A DNA stretch of 64,000 nt from Actinomadura atramentaria DSM 43919 (GTDB taxonomy: Bacteria; Actinomycetota; Actinomycetes; Streptosporangiales; Streptosporangiaceae). The first letter of the stretch is position 1. The number at the start of each line of letters is the position of its first letter. Under the pieces are notes generated by a model that ran no database searches, had not been told where the DNA came from, and was given only the letters and a program-made list of their open reading frames with translations. Positions 53,718 to 62,760 of this stretch are shown piece after piece. Location of the stretch: the NCBI RefSeq assembly GCF_000381885.1, contig NZ_KB907215.1, forward strand, positions 1 to 64,000, in the 5' to 3' direction. The position numbers and the translations under genes are program-made.

Positions 53718-55213
53718 CGGGCGGCCTCCCCGGCGAGGAACGCGGTGGCGTTCATCGCGTCAAGCAGGCCCGTGACGAGTTCTCCGTCCGCGTCCTCCCA
53801 GAACAGGGCGCCGTCGCGGCCGAGGTCGGGGGACGGGTCGATCGCGGCGAAACGTTTCTCGGCGACGGCGGGGCCGAGGAACAGACCCGTCCGGAGTTCG
53901 TGCGCGCGGGACCGGGAGACGCACAGGTTTCCGTCCTTGTTCCGCTCGGTGAGGACGTTCACGCGGTGCTGGAGATCGCTCCAGCGGCGGCCGTGCGCCC
54001 AGTCGCCGTCGCCGCGCACGACGTACGGCTGGGCGGTGAGGCGCGCGCCGTCCCTCGTCGCCGCGGCGCGGAGCCGGTCGAGGTCCGCGACGGCGCTCTC
54101 GTACAGGACGTGGAAGGACAGCGCACACGCGTCCGCGCCCAGCGGCTTTTTGACCTTCTTCGCCTCGGCGGTGAGTTCTTCGACCAGGTCGATCGCGTTG
54201 TGGAACGGGTAGGCGCGTTTGGTGATGGCGACGCCCGCGCACGCTCCCAGGCCCGTGTCAACTTCGCGTCGGATGTGTGGATGGTCGCGCGTCCGCCGGG
54301 CGAACTCCTCCAGGTACCGGACGGCGAACGGCAGCGCGTGCGGCCCCTCGCAGACGACGGTGAGGTCGTCGCCGCCCAGGACGAGCGGGAGGATCGTCGC
54401 CGGGCCGTCCGGGACGGCCGCGCGGAAAGCGGCGCGCGTGCATTCATCCACGGCCTCGGAGAAGTCGTGGAGCGCGTCGACGTAGACGCGGGCTGAATCG
54501 TCTTCGTGCTGAGCGCCGAGTCCCGCGAAGACGCGGCCCATTCCATTGCCATCCGCATGGACGAGCGCGACCCATTCCACATCGTCGTTCAGCCGCTGGA
54601 CCAGTTCCTTGAGTTCGTCGCGTTCCACACCGATGTCGCGCACGAGATTGGCGATGGCACGGTCATAGGCGTCGAGCTTTCCGCGACTCGGCGCCGAGCA
54701 CGGCTCCACGGCGCCCTCGCCGGGCACCCGCCACGTCCGCTCGGCCGGAAGCCCGCTGGACACGCAGCGCTCGGCGACGGGAACGCCGGGAAACCGCGCC
54801 TCCGGGCCGGGCCGTCGCGTCCGGACGTGCATCAGCTCCTCACGCGCGACGGCGAAGGCCGCGTCCGCCGCCTTCGCGCCGCCCCACTCGAAGGGATCAC
54901 CGACGACGCCGCACACGTCCAGCCCCGGCGCCTCCCGCAGCGCGCGCCGGGTGATCTCACCGATGATGCGCCGGCCCTCGTCGGGTTCCCGCACCAGGAG
55001 CGTGACGCCGCCCGCGTTCGCCGTGACGACCTCGACGGCGTCCGTCTCGATCCGGCCGGACCCGCGCCCGCCCAGCGCCGCGTCCAGCCAGTCGCGCTCC
55101 ACCCGCGTGATCAGGTGCGACGCGCCGACGTTCTCCCGCCGCCTGGTGGAGTCGAAGATGTAACGCTGATTCCCCGCCGTCTTGATCACGACGACGTGGA
55201 CTTGTCCCGGCAT
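53714..55213 (-). CDS. cas10: Cas10, type III, HD-less with active GGDD cyclase motif
   Basis: 499 residues, short for Cas10. The N-terminus opens VVVIKTAGNQRYIFDSTRRR ENVGASHL, a Cas10/Cmr2 palm-associated segment. Palm 2 has VALVHADGNGMGRVFAG (217-231) and the cyclase loop VLGGDDLTVVCEG with GGDD at 280-283. No HD nuclease domain precedes the palms, as in type III-D and some III-B systems. Predicted role: bind target RNA through the RAMP complex and convert ATP to cyclic oligoadenylate for the CARF- and SAVED-domain proteins. It heads the operon; ATG at 55213 has GAGGGGGA upstream. Confidence 0.92.
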   Translation of the reverse strand: MPGQVHVVVIKTAGNQRYIFDSTRRRENVGASHLITRVERDWLDAALGGRGSGRIETDAVEVVTANAGGVTLLVREPDEGRRIIGEITRRALREAPGLDVCGVVGDPFEWGGAKAADAAFAVAREELMHVRTRRPGPEARFPGVPVAERCVSSGLPAERTWRVPGEGAVEPCSAPSRGKLDAYDRAIANLVRDIGVERDELKELVQRLNDDVEWVALVHADGNGMGRVFAGLGAQHEDDSARVYVDALHDFSEAVDECTRAAFRAAVPDGPATILPLVLGGDDLTVVCEGPHALPFAVRYLEEFARRTRDHPHIRREVDTGLGACAGVAITKRAYPFHNAIDLVEELTAEAKKVKKPLGADACALSFHVLYESAVADLDRLRAAATRDGARLTAQPYVVRGDGDWAHGRRWSDLQHRVNVLTERNKDGNLCVSRSRAHELRTGLFLGPAVAEKRFAAIDPSPDLGRDGALFWEDADGELVTGLLDAMNATAFLAGEAAR

Positions 55214-55232
55214 CCGTCCCCCTCGTGTCGCG

Positions 55233-55258
55233 CCCTCTCACCCTTATCTGATGGACGA
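55233..55258 (-). promoter_or_regulatory. Shared divergent element, cas10 side
   Basis: Read on the minus strand, TCGTCCATCAGATAAGGGTG plus AGAGGG lies 20 bases upstream of the cas10 start. It matches 25 of 26 bases with the element on the other side (55,363-55,388). AGATAAGG could act as a -10-like box, or the whole unit may be an operator. Confidence 0.75.
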
Positions 55259-55362
55259 CGACGTCTTCGCAGGTCACACGCGTGCCCGACCCAACCATTC
55301 AGCCGCACAACGGACACGCGATTCGCCGGATCACGCCCGTCCGGAAGCGGCCAGCCACCGCT

Positions 55363-55388
55363 TCGTCCATCAGAGAAGGGTGAGAGGG
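55363..55388 (+). promoter_or_regulatory. Shared divergent element, SAVED-gene side
   Basis: TCGTCCATCAGAGAAGGGTG plus AGAGGG lies 20 bases upstream of the SAVED-protein ATG, at the same distance as its inverted partner before cas10. The two copies form a 26-bp inverted repeat with one mismatch around ~104 bp of non-repeated DNA. Confidence 0.75.
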
Positions 55389-55408
55389 GCGAACCGGAAG
55401 GAGACGGG

Positions 55409-56455
55409 ATGGACGCGAAGGTGACGGTGGCGGACGTCGCGGGCGGCGCGGGCACGGCGGCCGGGGCCGGATTCCGGCGGTGGCTGCGCGAGGGCGGCCC
55501 GCTGCGGACGGTCGGCACGCTGTTCGCGGGCGCGGGGGCCGTCGAGACGTTCAAGGGTTTCGCGATCGGGAACGCGGCGGGGCGCTGGTGGTTCGTCGCG
55601 GTGCTGGTCGGCGGGCTGGCGGCGGTCGGCGTCGCGCTGCTCCAGCAGCGGTCGGCGCGGAAGGTGCGGGTCGGCGTCGTCGTGACGGGCGTCGATCCGC
55701 GCCGCAAGGAAGGGATCGCCGAGGACCTCACCGAGCGGGCGCTGACGTACGCCAGGTCGACGTGCGCCGTCACGTTCCAGGTCCGCTGGCGGCTGCCCGA
55801 AGGCGACGTCTGGGACTTCTCGGCGGTCGACGGCCTCGCGGAGGCCACCGTCGAGGCGATGACGACGGCCGAACGCCTCACCCGCGGATCGGCGCGGATC
55901 TCGCTGTTTCCGACGATTCCGCTGCACGCGGCGTTCCACTACGGCGCGCGGATCGCCCGCGCGCACGCCGCGCCGACGACGCTCTACGCGCCGCGCCACG
56001 GCGGGACGTACTTCCCCGCGATCCCGCCGCGCGCCGACCGCGCCGCCGCCCGGCCACTGCGCGCCGCGCCGCCCGCGACGATCCCGGGCGGCGACCCGGC
56101 GCGCGCTGCTGTCGCCCTCGACCTGCAAGGACGCGGCGAGGACTTCGCCGCGCACGTCCGCGCGGCCTGCGCGGACCTCGGCATCGGCACGCTGCTCCTG
56201 CTCGCGTCCCCCGACGAGTTCCTGGTCGAGGACCAGGCGACGTTCTCCGGCGTGGTCGAGCAGGCGGCCGCCGCCTGGCGCGACACCCCGCTGCCGGACG
56301 GGGCGCGCGCGGCCCGCCACGCGGTCTTCCTCAGCGGCCCCGTCCCCATCGCCGTCGCCCTCGGCGCCCGCCTCGCCACCGCCCAGCGCGGCCTGTGGAC
56401 GGCCCTGACCTGGGACGAGAAGAGCAGCACCTACGAATCGCTCCCGGCCGCCTGA
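55409..56455 (+). CDS. Two-TM membrane protein with C-terminal SAVED-like domain (predicted cyclic-nucleotide-gated effector)
   Basis: 348 residues. TM1 is about 33-52 (RTVGTLFAGAGAVETF) and TM2 about 60-78 (WWFVAVLVGGLAAVGVALL). A Rossmann-like soluble part follows (KVRVGVVVTGVDPRRKEGIA). The last ~110 residues carry the SAVED pattern: VALDLQGRGEDFAAHVRAAC, TLLLLASPDEFL, HAVFLSGPVPIAVALGARL and a final LWTALTWDEKSSTYESLPA. SAVED domains bind cyclic oligonucleotides in CBASS and type III systems; 2TM-SAVED proteins (Cap14-like) act on membranes in CBASS. Here it faces cas10 and shares its upstream element, so it is probably a second cOA effector. ATG with GAAGGAG upstream. Confidence 0.82.
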   Translation: MDAKVTVADVAGGAGTAAGAGFRRWLREGGPLRTVGTLFAGAGAVETFKGFAIGNAAGRWWFVAVLVGGLAAVGVALLQQRSARKVRVGVVVTGVDPRRKEGIAEDLTERALTYARSTCAVTFQVRWRLPEGDVWDFSAVDGLAEATVEAMTTAERLTRGSARISLFPTIPLHAAFHYGARIARAHAAPTTLYAPRHGGTYFPAIPPRADRAAARPLRAAPPATIPGGDPARAAVALDLQGRGEDFAAHVRAACADLGIGTLLLLASPDEFLVEDQATFSGVVEQAAAAWRDTPLPDGARAARHAVFLSGPVPIAVALGARLATAQRGLWTALTWDEKSSTYESLPAA

Positions 56456-56505
56456 CGGCGGGCCGCGAAACCCTAGTACATACGTTCGATCACGTGCCGA
56501 TGAAT

Positions 56506-56525
56506 GGCCGAAAAAACTCTCGGCC
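56506..56525 (+). terminator. Weak hairpin between the SAVED gene and cas6
   Basis: GGCCGA-AAAAACTC-TCGGCC, a 6-bp stem 50 bases beyond the SAVED-gene stop. It may end that transcript before the cas6 operon promoter, which should lie in the remaining ~95 bp. Confidence 0.4.
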
Positions 56526-56619
56526 GGACGCGGACATCCCCTTGTCCGGAAGCACGGACAGTTACCCGCGAGTCGGCTTTAACGTCGGACTCCCCGCGCA
56601 TTTCTCATTGGAGGTAAGG

Positions 56620-57357
56620 ATGCGCCTGCGCATCGAAGTCGCGACGTCCGCCGCGGAGATCCCGTGGCCGGTCGTCCTCACCCCCGGCCGTTCCCTCGCC
56701 TACGACCTGCTCTCGCGCTGCGCGCCGCAGCTCGGCCGCCGCATCCACGAGCAGGGGTGGGGGCCGCACGGGCTCGTCCCCTTCGGGTACGGCGCGCCCG
56801 TGTTCCCGCAGGCGAAGCGGGCCAAGGGGAAGTACGCGGCGGGCGGGAAGGGGACCGTGGAGATCGGCAGTCCGCTCGCAGCGGTCGTCGAGGCGTGGGC
56901 GCTCGGGCTGCGCGAGCGGGAGATCGTCGACTGGGGCGGCGTCGCGCTGCGGATTCTCAACGTCGTGCCGGTCGAAACGCCGTCGTTCGAGTCCGGCCGG
57001 GCGCGGTTCCGCACCGCCACACCCGTCGTGATGAAAGGCTCCGGACGCGATGAATGGGGCGTCCGGAAGACCCGCAACGCGTGGCTCATGCCGACCGACG
57101 ACGAGTTCCCGGTGTTCTTCGAGAACAATCTGCGCCGCAAGGCCGAGAGCATCGGACTCGACCCGGACGTGGAATTGGAGGCCATCACCTGGGTCGGGGC
57201 GAAGCGCTCCTTCACCGTGAAGGGCGGCGCGAAGCCCGGCGCGCCCGTGGAGGTCGCCGTGCGCGCCGCGCCCGAAACGCTGGCGGCGATCTGGTGCTGG
57301 GGTCTCGGCCAGGCGAACTCGGCCGGCCTCGGATGGATCAAAGGACCGGAGTCATGA
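56620..57357 (+). CDS. cas6: CRISPR repeat endoribonuclease Cas6
   Basis: 245 residues, two ferredoxin-like halves. The N-terminal RLRIEVATSAAEIPWP and LAYDLLSRCAPQLGRRIHEQGW with PHGLVPFGYGAP, then TPVVMKGSGRDEWGVRKTRN, and the C-terminal glycine-rich loop WCWGLGQANSAGLGWI identify Cas6. His43 in RIHEQG is the likely general base. It processes crRNA precursors for the I-B complex; the type III operon lacks its own cas6, so it likely serves both. The ATG has GGAGG five bases upstream. It overlaps cas8 (ATGA). Confidence 0.9.
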   Translation: MRLRIEVATSAAEIPWPVVLTPGRSLAYDLLSRCAPQLGRRIHEQGWGPHGLVPFGYGAPVFPQAKRAKGKYAAGGKGTVEIGSPLAAVVEAWALGLREREIVDWGGVALRILNVVPVETPSFESGRARFRTATPVVMKGSGRDEWGVRKTRNAWLMPTDDEFPVFFENNLRRKAESIGLDPDVELEAITWVGAKRSFTVKGGAKPGAPVEVAVRAAPETLAAIWCWGLGQANSAGLGWIKGPES

Positions 57358-58739
57358 CCGCCGTCCTCACCGCGCACCCGCTCCAGCGCGCGGGCGCATT
57401 CGCCCTCGCGGCGCTCGCCCGGACACCGGTTCCCGCCGATCTCACCGCCGAACGTTTTCAACAGGCTGTGGAAAAGATTGTGGGCGATGCGACGCGCGCC
57501 GCCCTCGCCAGGACGACCGACGCGAGTTTCTGGCTCAAGTGCAGTCTGTCGTTCTTCCCGAACTCGCCGATGAACCATCCGAGCAACGGGCAGAAGGACC
57601 GCGCCGTCCTGGAAGAGGCCGTCCGCTCGTGGTTCCCCGACGCGGGAAGCCTTCCCGACGTCGCGTGCGTCCTGTGCGGACGCGACGCCGTGCGCTTCTT
57701 CGGCAAGCTCGACGTTCCGCTCGCCGAAAGCGACATCTACCGCAACACGACGCCGCGCGGGCACGCCGGAACGGCGCTGTGCCGCCCGTGCCTGATGAGT
57801 TTCCGCGCGCTGCCGTACGCGTGCGCGCATTCCGGCGGTCCGGCGACGCTCGTCCACAGTTGGGACGACGGTTTCCTCGGCTCCGCGGTCCATCGCCGCG
57901 TCCGCCGCAACCTCCGGGAAGTCGTCCTTGCGAGCGCGGCGCCGACGCGCTCGGAAGTGCGCGAGGTCATCGCGCTCCAAACACTGCGCGGCTACGAGGA
58001 AACACTGACCGCCGGGGTCGAGTTGATGGTGTTCAGCAACAACAACCGGGGCCAGACGCTCGACGTCCACGCCCTCGACCAGCCCCTCGCGGAATGGCTG
58101 CGCCGCACCGCGCGCGACCCGGGCCGCAGACGCGGCTTCGGTGCCCTCATCGGCGCGCACACGACCCCGAACCAGCTCGGAATCGTCGGCCTGGCGCGCA
58201 ACGCGTTCCGGAATCCCGAGCGGATTCCCGGCGCGGTCGCCCGCCTGTTCGCCGAGCGCGCCGGGCGCGGCGCGCTGCCCGACTACACGGCCGACCTGGC
58301 CGCGATCTGCCGTTCGTTCGCCACGGAGGTGATGGACATGAACCCGAAAGACCTGGCGGAGATCCGCGATACCGCCGCCCGAATCGCGTTCCTGCTGGAC
58401 GACGAATCCGCGGGGAAGCTCCGCGGTTTCTACTCCACGCTCAAGGAACCCGGCCGCATGAAGAGCTGGCTGCTGAGCAACGCTGTCACCTGGACGCTGC
58501 GCCGACCCGACGGCGGCCCCACGTCCCTGCTCACGTCGCGCGGGATGGAGCTGCTGTTCGACCCCGACCCGGAAACCCGCGCCTGGTTCAACCGGCAAAT
58601 GCTGCTCGTCTGCGTGCTGGAACACCTCCACGCCAGGGGATACAGCCCCGACGACGCGGACGAGGCCGTTGAGGACCTGACCGAGGAGCACGGCGAAGAA
58701 GGTCTTCGCCTGCTCGATGACGAAGGAGACGCCGCATGA
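57354..58739 (+). CDS. cas8: Type I-B large subunit Cas8 (Cst1-like)
   Basis: 461 residues. A four-Cys zinc site, CVLCGRDAVRFFGK and ALCRPCLMSFRALPY (about residues 102-145), followed by FSNNNRGQTLDVHAL, is typical of Cst1/Cas8b1-type proteins. Position directly between cas6 and a Cst2/DevR-type cas7 supports the call. It should recognise the PAM and recruit Cas3. Sequence divergence makes the exact Cas8 subgroup uncertain. Confidence 0.8.
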   Translation: MTAVLTAHPLQRAGAFALAALARTPVPADLTAERFQQAVEKIVGDATRAALARTTDASFWLKCSLSFFPNSPMNHPSNGQKDRAVLEEAVRSWFPDAGSLPDVACVLCGRDAVRFFGKLDVPLAESDIYRNTTPRGHAGTALCRPCLMSFRALPYACAHSGGPATLVHSWDDGFLGSAVHRRVRRNLREVVLASAAPTRSEVREVIALQTLRGYEETLTAGVELMVFSNNNRGQTLDVHALDQPLAEWLRRTARDPGRRRGFGALIGAHTTPNQLGIVGLARNAFRNPERIPGAVARLFAERAGRGALPDYTADLAAICRSFATEVMDMNPKDLAEIRDTAARIAFLLDDESAGKLRGFYSTLKEPGRMKSWLLSNAVTWTLRRPDGGPTSLLTSRGMELLFDPDPETRAWFNRQMLLVCVLEHLHARGYSPDDADEAVEDLTEEHGEEGLRLLDDEGDAA

Positions 58740-59767
58740 CCTTCCTGTCCGGAAAAATCGCGCTCGACGTCGTCGCGGGCGCTCCCAACAACGGCCGCGG
58801 CGAGGACAACGTCGCCAAGGTCAAGCAGATGTACGTGGGCCGCGCCGTCCACCCGTACGTTTCGGCGCAGGCGTTTCGGCGCTGGCTGCGCGACTCGTTC
58901 CCGGCCGCCGAACCGCGCTCCCCCGTCATCCGGACCGGTGCCAGCTCGAAACAGCAGGCGTACACGGCGGGCCGCCCGGATCTTTATCTGGACGACGACC
59001 TGTTCGGCTACATGGTCGCGCTCAAGAAGAACGCGGGCACCTGCCAGCGCGACACGGTCGTCGCGAACGGCACGCTCGTCTCCGTCGCGCCCCGGAAGCC
59101 GAGCAAGGATTTCGGGACGATGAGCCGGGGATTCGGCGCGGGCGAGAACCCCGTCATCCACGAGCACGAGTTCTACACCGCCGAACTCGCCGCCGACCTG
59201 CTGTTCGACCTGCCGCGCGTCGGCGTTTTCGAGGTGGACGGCTCCGGGCTGAAAGTCGCGCTGACGGCGGCGGCCGCCGCCGAGGCCGAGAAGGCCGGTG
59301 CGGAACCGGCGACGCTGCGCGGCGTCCGCGCGCTGAAACTGCCGCTGGCCGAGCGCCGCCGCCGCGCCGCGCTGTTCGTCCGCGCCCTCGCGGGAACGCG
59401 CGGCGGCGCGAAGCGCTCGCTGCACTACGGCGACCGCACGCCCGCGTTCGTGCTGCTCGCGCCGATGAAGGGCGGCGTGAATCCGTTCACGCGCGTTTTC
59501 GGCGTCGAGAACGACAAGGTCGTCTTCCGGCCCGACGTCCTGCGCGAGGAGTTCGAGGCGTGGCGCGACGAGATCGACGGACCGATCACGCTCGGCTGGG
59601 CACCCGGTTTCCTCGGGAAAGAACGCGACCGCGCGGAAATCGACCTCGGCGAACTGACCGCCTCCGGCGCGCTCGTCTTCGGCCACCCGCGGACCGTTCT
59701 GCGCGACCTGGGCGACGCGTTCGAGAACGGCGACCACGACGCGTGGTTCGAGGACCCGGACGCGTGA
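58736..59767 (+). CDS. cas7: Type I-B backbone protein Cas7 (Cst2/DevR family)
   Basis: 343 residues. The start FLSGKIALDVVAGAPNNGRG and the segment HPYVSAQAFRRWLRDSFP are hallmark Cst2/DevR sequences. RSLHYGDRTPAFVLLAP follows later. It forms the crRNA-binding backbone of the Cascade-like complex. It overlaps cas8 and cas5 by ATGA and GTGA. Confidence 0.93.
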   Translation: MTFLSGKIALDVVAGAPNNGRGEDNVAKVKQMYVGRAVHPYVSAQAFRRWLRDSFPAAEPRSPVIRTGASSKQQAYTAGRPDLYLDDDLFGYMVALKKNAGTCQRDTVVANGTLVSVAPRKPSKDFGTMSRGFGAGENPVIHEHEFYTAELAADLLFDLPRVGVFEVDGSGLKVALTAAAAAEAEKAGAEPATLRGVRALKLPLAERRRRAALFVRALAGTRGGAKRSLHYGDRTPAFVLLAPMKGGVNPFTRVFGVENDKVVFRPDVLREEFEAWRDEIDGPITLGWAPGFLGKERDRAEIDLGELTASGALVFGHPRTVLRDLGDAFENGDHDAWFEDPDA

Positions 59768-60411
59768 GCACGGACGTCCTCAAGGTGACGATCACCGCGC
59801 CGGTCGTCTCTTTCCGCAATCCGCTTTACGCGGGCGTGCAGGTGTGCCTGCCGTGCCCGCCGCCCGCGACCGTCGGCGGAATGCTGGCGGCGGTCGCGGG
59901 CGGCTGGTCGCGCGTCGATCCGGCGATGCGGTTCGCGATGGCGTTCCGCGCGTCCGGCGCGGGCGTCGATGTGGAGACCTACCACCCGCTGGACGGCCGG
60001 GGACGGTCCGCCGAACCGACGCCGCGCGACCGCGAATTCCTCACCGGAGCCGTGTTGACCGTGTGGATTCTCGATGACCCGGCCGTCTGGGAGAAGCGTT
60101 TCCGCCGTCCGACCTGGCCGTTGCGGATCGGGCGCAGCCAGGATCTCGCGGGGATCGGGGCGATCGGCCGGGACGTCCTTTCCGACGCGCCGGGATTGCA
60201 GGGTGCGGCGATCGTCCCGGCGGAACTCACGCTGCGCGGCACGCTGCTGCGCCTGCCCACCGCCGTATCGCTCCGGCGCGACCGGACGGTGTGGGACGCG
60301 TACCGCTTCGACCGTTCCGGACGGTCGGACGAGCGTCTCGGCTTGGCCGATTCGGGCGGCTGCGCGGTCGTTCCGCTGCCGTCGACCCATCCGGATCGGG
60401 CGGTGCCGTAG
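59764..60411 (+). CDS. cas5: Type I-B protein Cas5 (Cas5t)
   Basis: 215 residues. N-terminal VLKVTITAPVVSFRNPLYAG and CLPCPPPATVGGMLAAVAGG are the Cas5 signature; the rest is RAMP-like with GRSQDLAGIGAIGRDVL. It caps the 5' handle of crRNA. The GTG overlaps the cas7 stop and its own stop abuts the cas3 start with no gap. Confidence 0.92.
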   Translation: MSTDVLKVTITAPVVSFRNPLYAGVQVCLPCPPPATVGGMLAAVAGGWSRVDPAMRFAMAFRASGAGVDVETYHPLDGRGRSAEPTPRDREFLTGAVLTVWILDDPAVWEKRFRRPTWPLRIGRSQDLAGIGAIGRDVLSDAPGLQGAAIVPAELTLRGTLLRLPTAVSLRRDRTVWDAYRFDRSGRSDERLGLADSGGCAVVPLPSTHPDRAVP

Positions 60412-62760
60412 ATGGGGCCGCTGCCGCACCTTCTGGCCAAGAGCGAACCGGCCGAAGAACTCACCGATCACCTGACCGGGGGCCTTTCCGCCGCGACGGC
60501 ACTGTCGCAACGGGTGGGCGACATCGCGGTCCTCCGGCCGGTGTTCAGCGCGTCGTTCTGGACGGCGGTGAAGCTCGGAATCCTCTGCCACGACCTCGGC
60601 AAGGCCGCCGCCGGTTTCCAGGACATGATCTGGGGCCGCGCGAAATCGTGGGGCGAACGCCATGAAGTCGTCTCCCTCGGTTTCCTCGCGGCGCTCGTGC
60701 CGGACGCCGAACTCCGCGACTGGATCGCCGTCGCGGTCGCGACCCACCACCGCCCACTTCACGGCGACGGCAAAGGCTCGCTCGCGCTGCTCCACCAGGA
60801 GGACCCGGCCGCCGAATTCGTCCGGCGGCTCGGTCCCGTCCCCACCGACGACGTGCGGGCGCTCATTCGTTGGACGGCGGAAACGGCGGCCGCCGCCGGG
60901 CTTCCCGTCGCTTCGCCCGAACACACGCCGGACGTCCTCGCGGAGGCACATGAGCTACTGCACCATCTGCTTTCTTCCTGGCGAGACCCGCTGTACGACG
61001 ACGAAAAGGGTCTCGGCGCGGTCATCCTCCAGGGAGCGGTGACGCTGGCGGACCACCTGTCGTCCGCGCACGGTTCGCTACGGACCGTCCAACCGCTGGG
61101 TACGGGATTCCCGGCGCTCCTCGCCGCCGAATTCGAGGCGAAGGGACGGACGCTCCGCGAACACCAGACGGGCGCGGGAACGACGCACGGGCATCTGCTG
61201 CTGCGCGCGCCCACGGGAAGCGGGAAGACCGAGGCCGGATTGCTTTGGGCGTCCACCCAGGTCACCGACATCGCCGAAGCGGTCGGCGGAATCCCGCGTG
61301 TCTTCTACACGCTGCCGTATCTGGCTTCGATCAACGCGATGGCGGATCGGCTCGGGACGCTGCTCGGCGATCCGGAGCACGTCGGCGTCGCCCATTCACG
61401 AGCCGCGTCGTATCACCTCGCCCGCGCCATCGGCCCCGAGGACGCGGAAGGCAACCACGCGGAGATCGCGACGAAGGCGGTGTCCCGCGCGAACGCGACG
61501 CGCCTTTTCCGGGAGACGGTCCGCGTCGGGACGCCCTACCAGTTGATGCGCGGCGCGCTCGCGGGCGCCGCCCATTCCAGCGTCCTGATCGACGCCGCGA
61601 ACTCGGTGTTCGTCCTGGACGAACTGCACGCCTACGACCCGACGCGACTCGGCTACATCCTCGCGACCGCGTCTTTGTGGGACCGGCTCGGCGGCCGGAT
61701 CGCGGTCCTTTCCGCGACGCTCCCCGACGCGCTCGCGGAACAGTTCCGCGCAGCGCTGTCCGGGACGGTTCACGAACCTGAGACGCCGGATCTCGGCCTT
61801 CCGCGCCGTCACCGGCTGCGCACGCGTCCGCACCACCTGACCGACGACGCGGCCATCGGTGAGATCGCATCAAGGCTGCGGGACGGCGAGGCCGTTCTCG
61901 TCGTCGCGAACAACGTCCGGGACGCTCAGACGCTCTTCGAGGAACTGTCGCCGCTCGTGCCCGGAAACGAAGCCGTGCTGCTCCACGCGCGTTTCCGCCG
62001 CGACGACCGGAACCGCATCGAGGACCGCATCCGCGCCCGCCACGGCGTCGGCCGGCCGCGGACCCGGGGACTAGTCGTCGCGACCCAGGTTGTCGAGGTT
62101 TCCCTGGACGTCGATTTCGACTGCCTCTACACCTCGGCGGCCCCGCTCGAAGCCCTCCTGCAACGTTTCGGCCGGGTCAACCGCGTCGCGGCCCTGCCCC
62201 CGGCGGACGTCGTCGTCCACGCCGCCGAATTCCGCACCCGGTCCCGTGGCCCGGAACTGTACGCGGACGGCGTTTACGAGCAGGACCCCGTCGAACTCGC
62301 ATGGCAGATTCTGAACGCCCATGACGGGATCGAGGTGGACGAAATCCGCGCCACCGAATGGCTGAACGACATCTACGCCAGCACGTGGGGTGAACGCTGG
62401 AAAGCGGACGTCGCCGCGGCACGCGAGGCGTTCACCGATGCGTTCCTCACATTCGACATGCCCTTCGACGGCCGCGAACACCTCACCGAACGCTTCGACG
62501 AAATGTTCGATGGTACGGAGGCGATCCTCCTCGACGACGTCGACCGCTACCGCACGGCCCTCACCAGCGCGCCGGGCGCGGGCGGCCGACTGCTCGCCGA
62601 GAACTTCCTCATCCCGATGCCGCACTGGGCGCGCCCGCTGACGCGGCTGGACAAGGAACTGAAAGTTCGCGTCATGGACGGCGTCTACGACGCGCGTCTC
62701 GGCCTGACCGAGGTGCGCGGGCCGGACCGGGTCCTCTACCGGAAAGGGGAGATCATCTGA
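60412..62760 (+). CDS. cas3: CRISPR-associated helicase/nuclease Cas3
   Basis: 782 residues. HD nuclease domain first (LCHDLGKAAAGF, residues 59-70, and later VATHHRP), then SF2 helicase: Walker A APTGSGKTEAG near 265, DEAH-type box FVLDELHAYDPTRLG near 400, motif III VLSATLP, motif VI region LLQRFGRVNR after VATQVVEVSLDVDFD. It degrades target DNA bound by the I-B complex. HD-helicase fused in one chain is the common form. Stop overlaps cas4 ATG (TGATG). Confidence 0.95.
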   Translation: MGPLPHLLAKSEPAEELTDHLTGGLSAATALSQRVGDIAVLRPVFSASFWTAVKLGILCHDLGKAAAGFQDMIWGRAKSWGERHEVVSLGFLAALVPDAELRDWIAVAVATHHRPLHGDGKGSLALLHQEDPAAEFVRRLGPVPTDDVRALIRWTAETAAAAGLPVASPEHTPDVLAEAHELLHHLLSSWRDPLYDDEKGLGAVILQGAVTLADHLSSAHGSLRTVQPLGTGFPALLAAEFEAKGRTLREHQTGAGTTHGHLLLRAPTGSGKTEAGLLWASTQVTDIAEAVGGIPRVFYTLPYLASINAMADRLGTLLGDPEHVGVAHSRAASYHLARAIGPEDAEGNHAEIATKAVSRANATRLFRETVRVGTPYQLMRGALAGAAHSSVLIDAANSVFVLDELHAYDPTRLGYILATASLWDRLGGRIAVLSATLPDALAEQFRAALSGTVHEPETPDLGLPRRHRLRTRPHHLTDDAAIGEIASRLRDGEAVLVVANNVRDAQTLFEELSPLVPGNEAVLLHARFRRDDRNRIEDRIRARHGVGRPRTRGLVVATQVVEVSLDVDFDCLYTSAAPLEALLQRFGRVNRVAALPPADVVVHAAEFRTRSRGPELYADGVYEQDPVELAWQILNAHDGIEVDEIRATEWLNDIYASTWGERWKADVAAAREAFTDAFLTFDMPFDGREHLTERFDEMFDGTEAILLDDVDRYRTALTSAPGAGGRLLAENFLIPMPHWARPLTRLDKELKVRVMDGVYDARLGLTEVRGPDRVLYRKGEII

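Noticed and set aside
55214..55408. Leader and repeat of a CRISPR array between the divergent operons
   Set aside because: Only two inverted copies of one element occur; there is no direct repeat-spacer series. A regulatory inverted repeat fits better.
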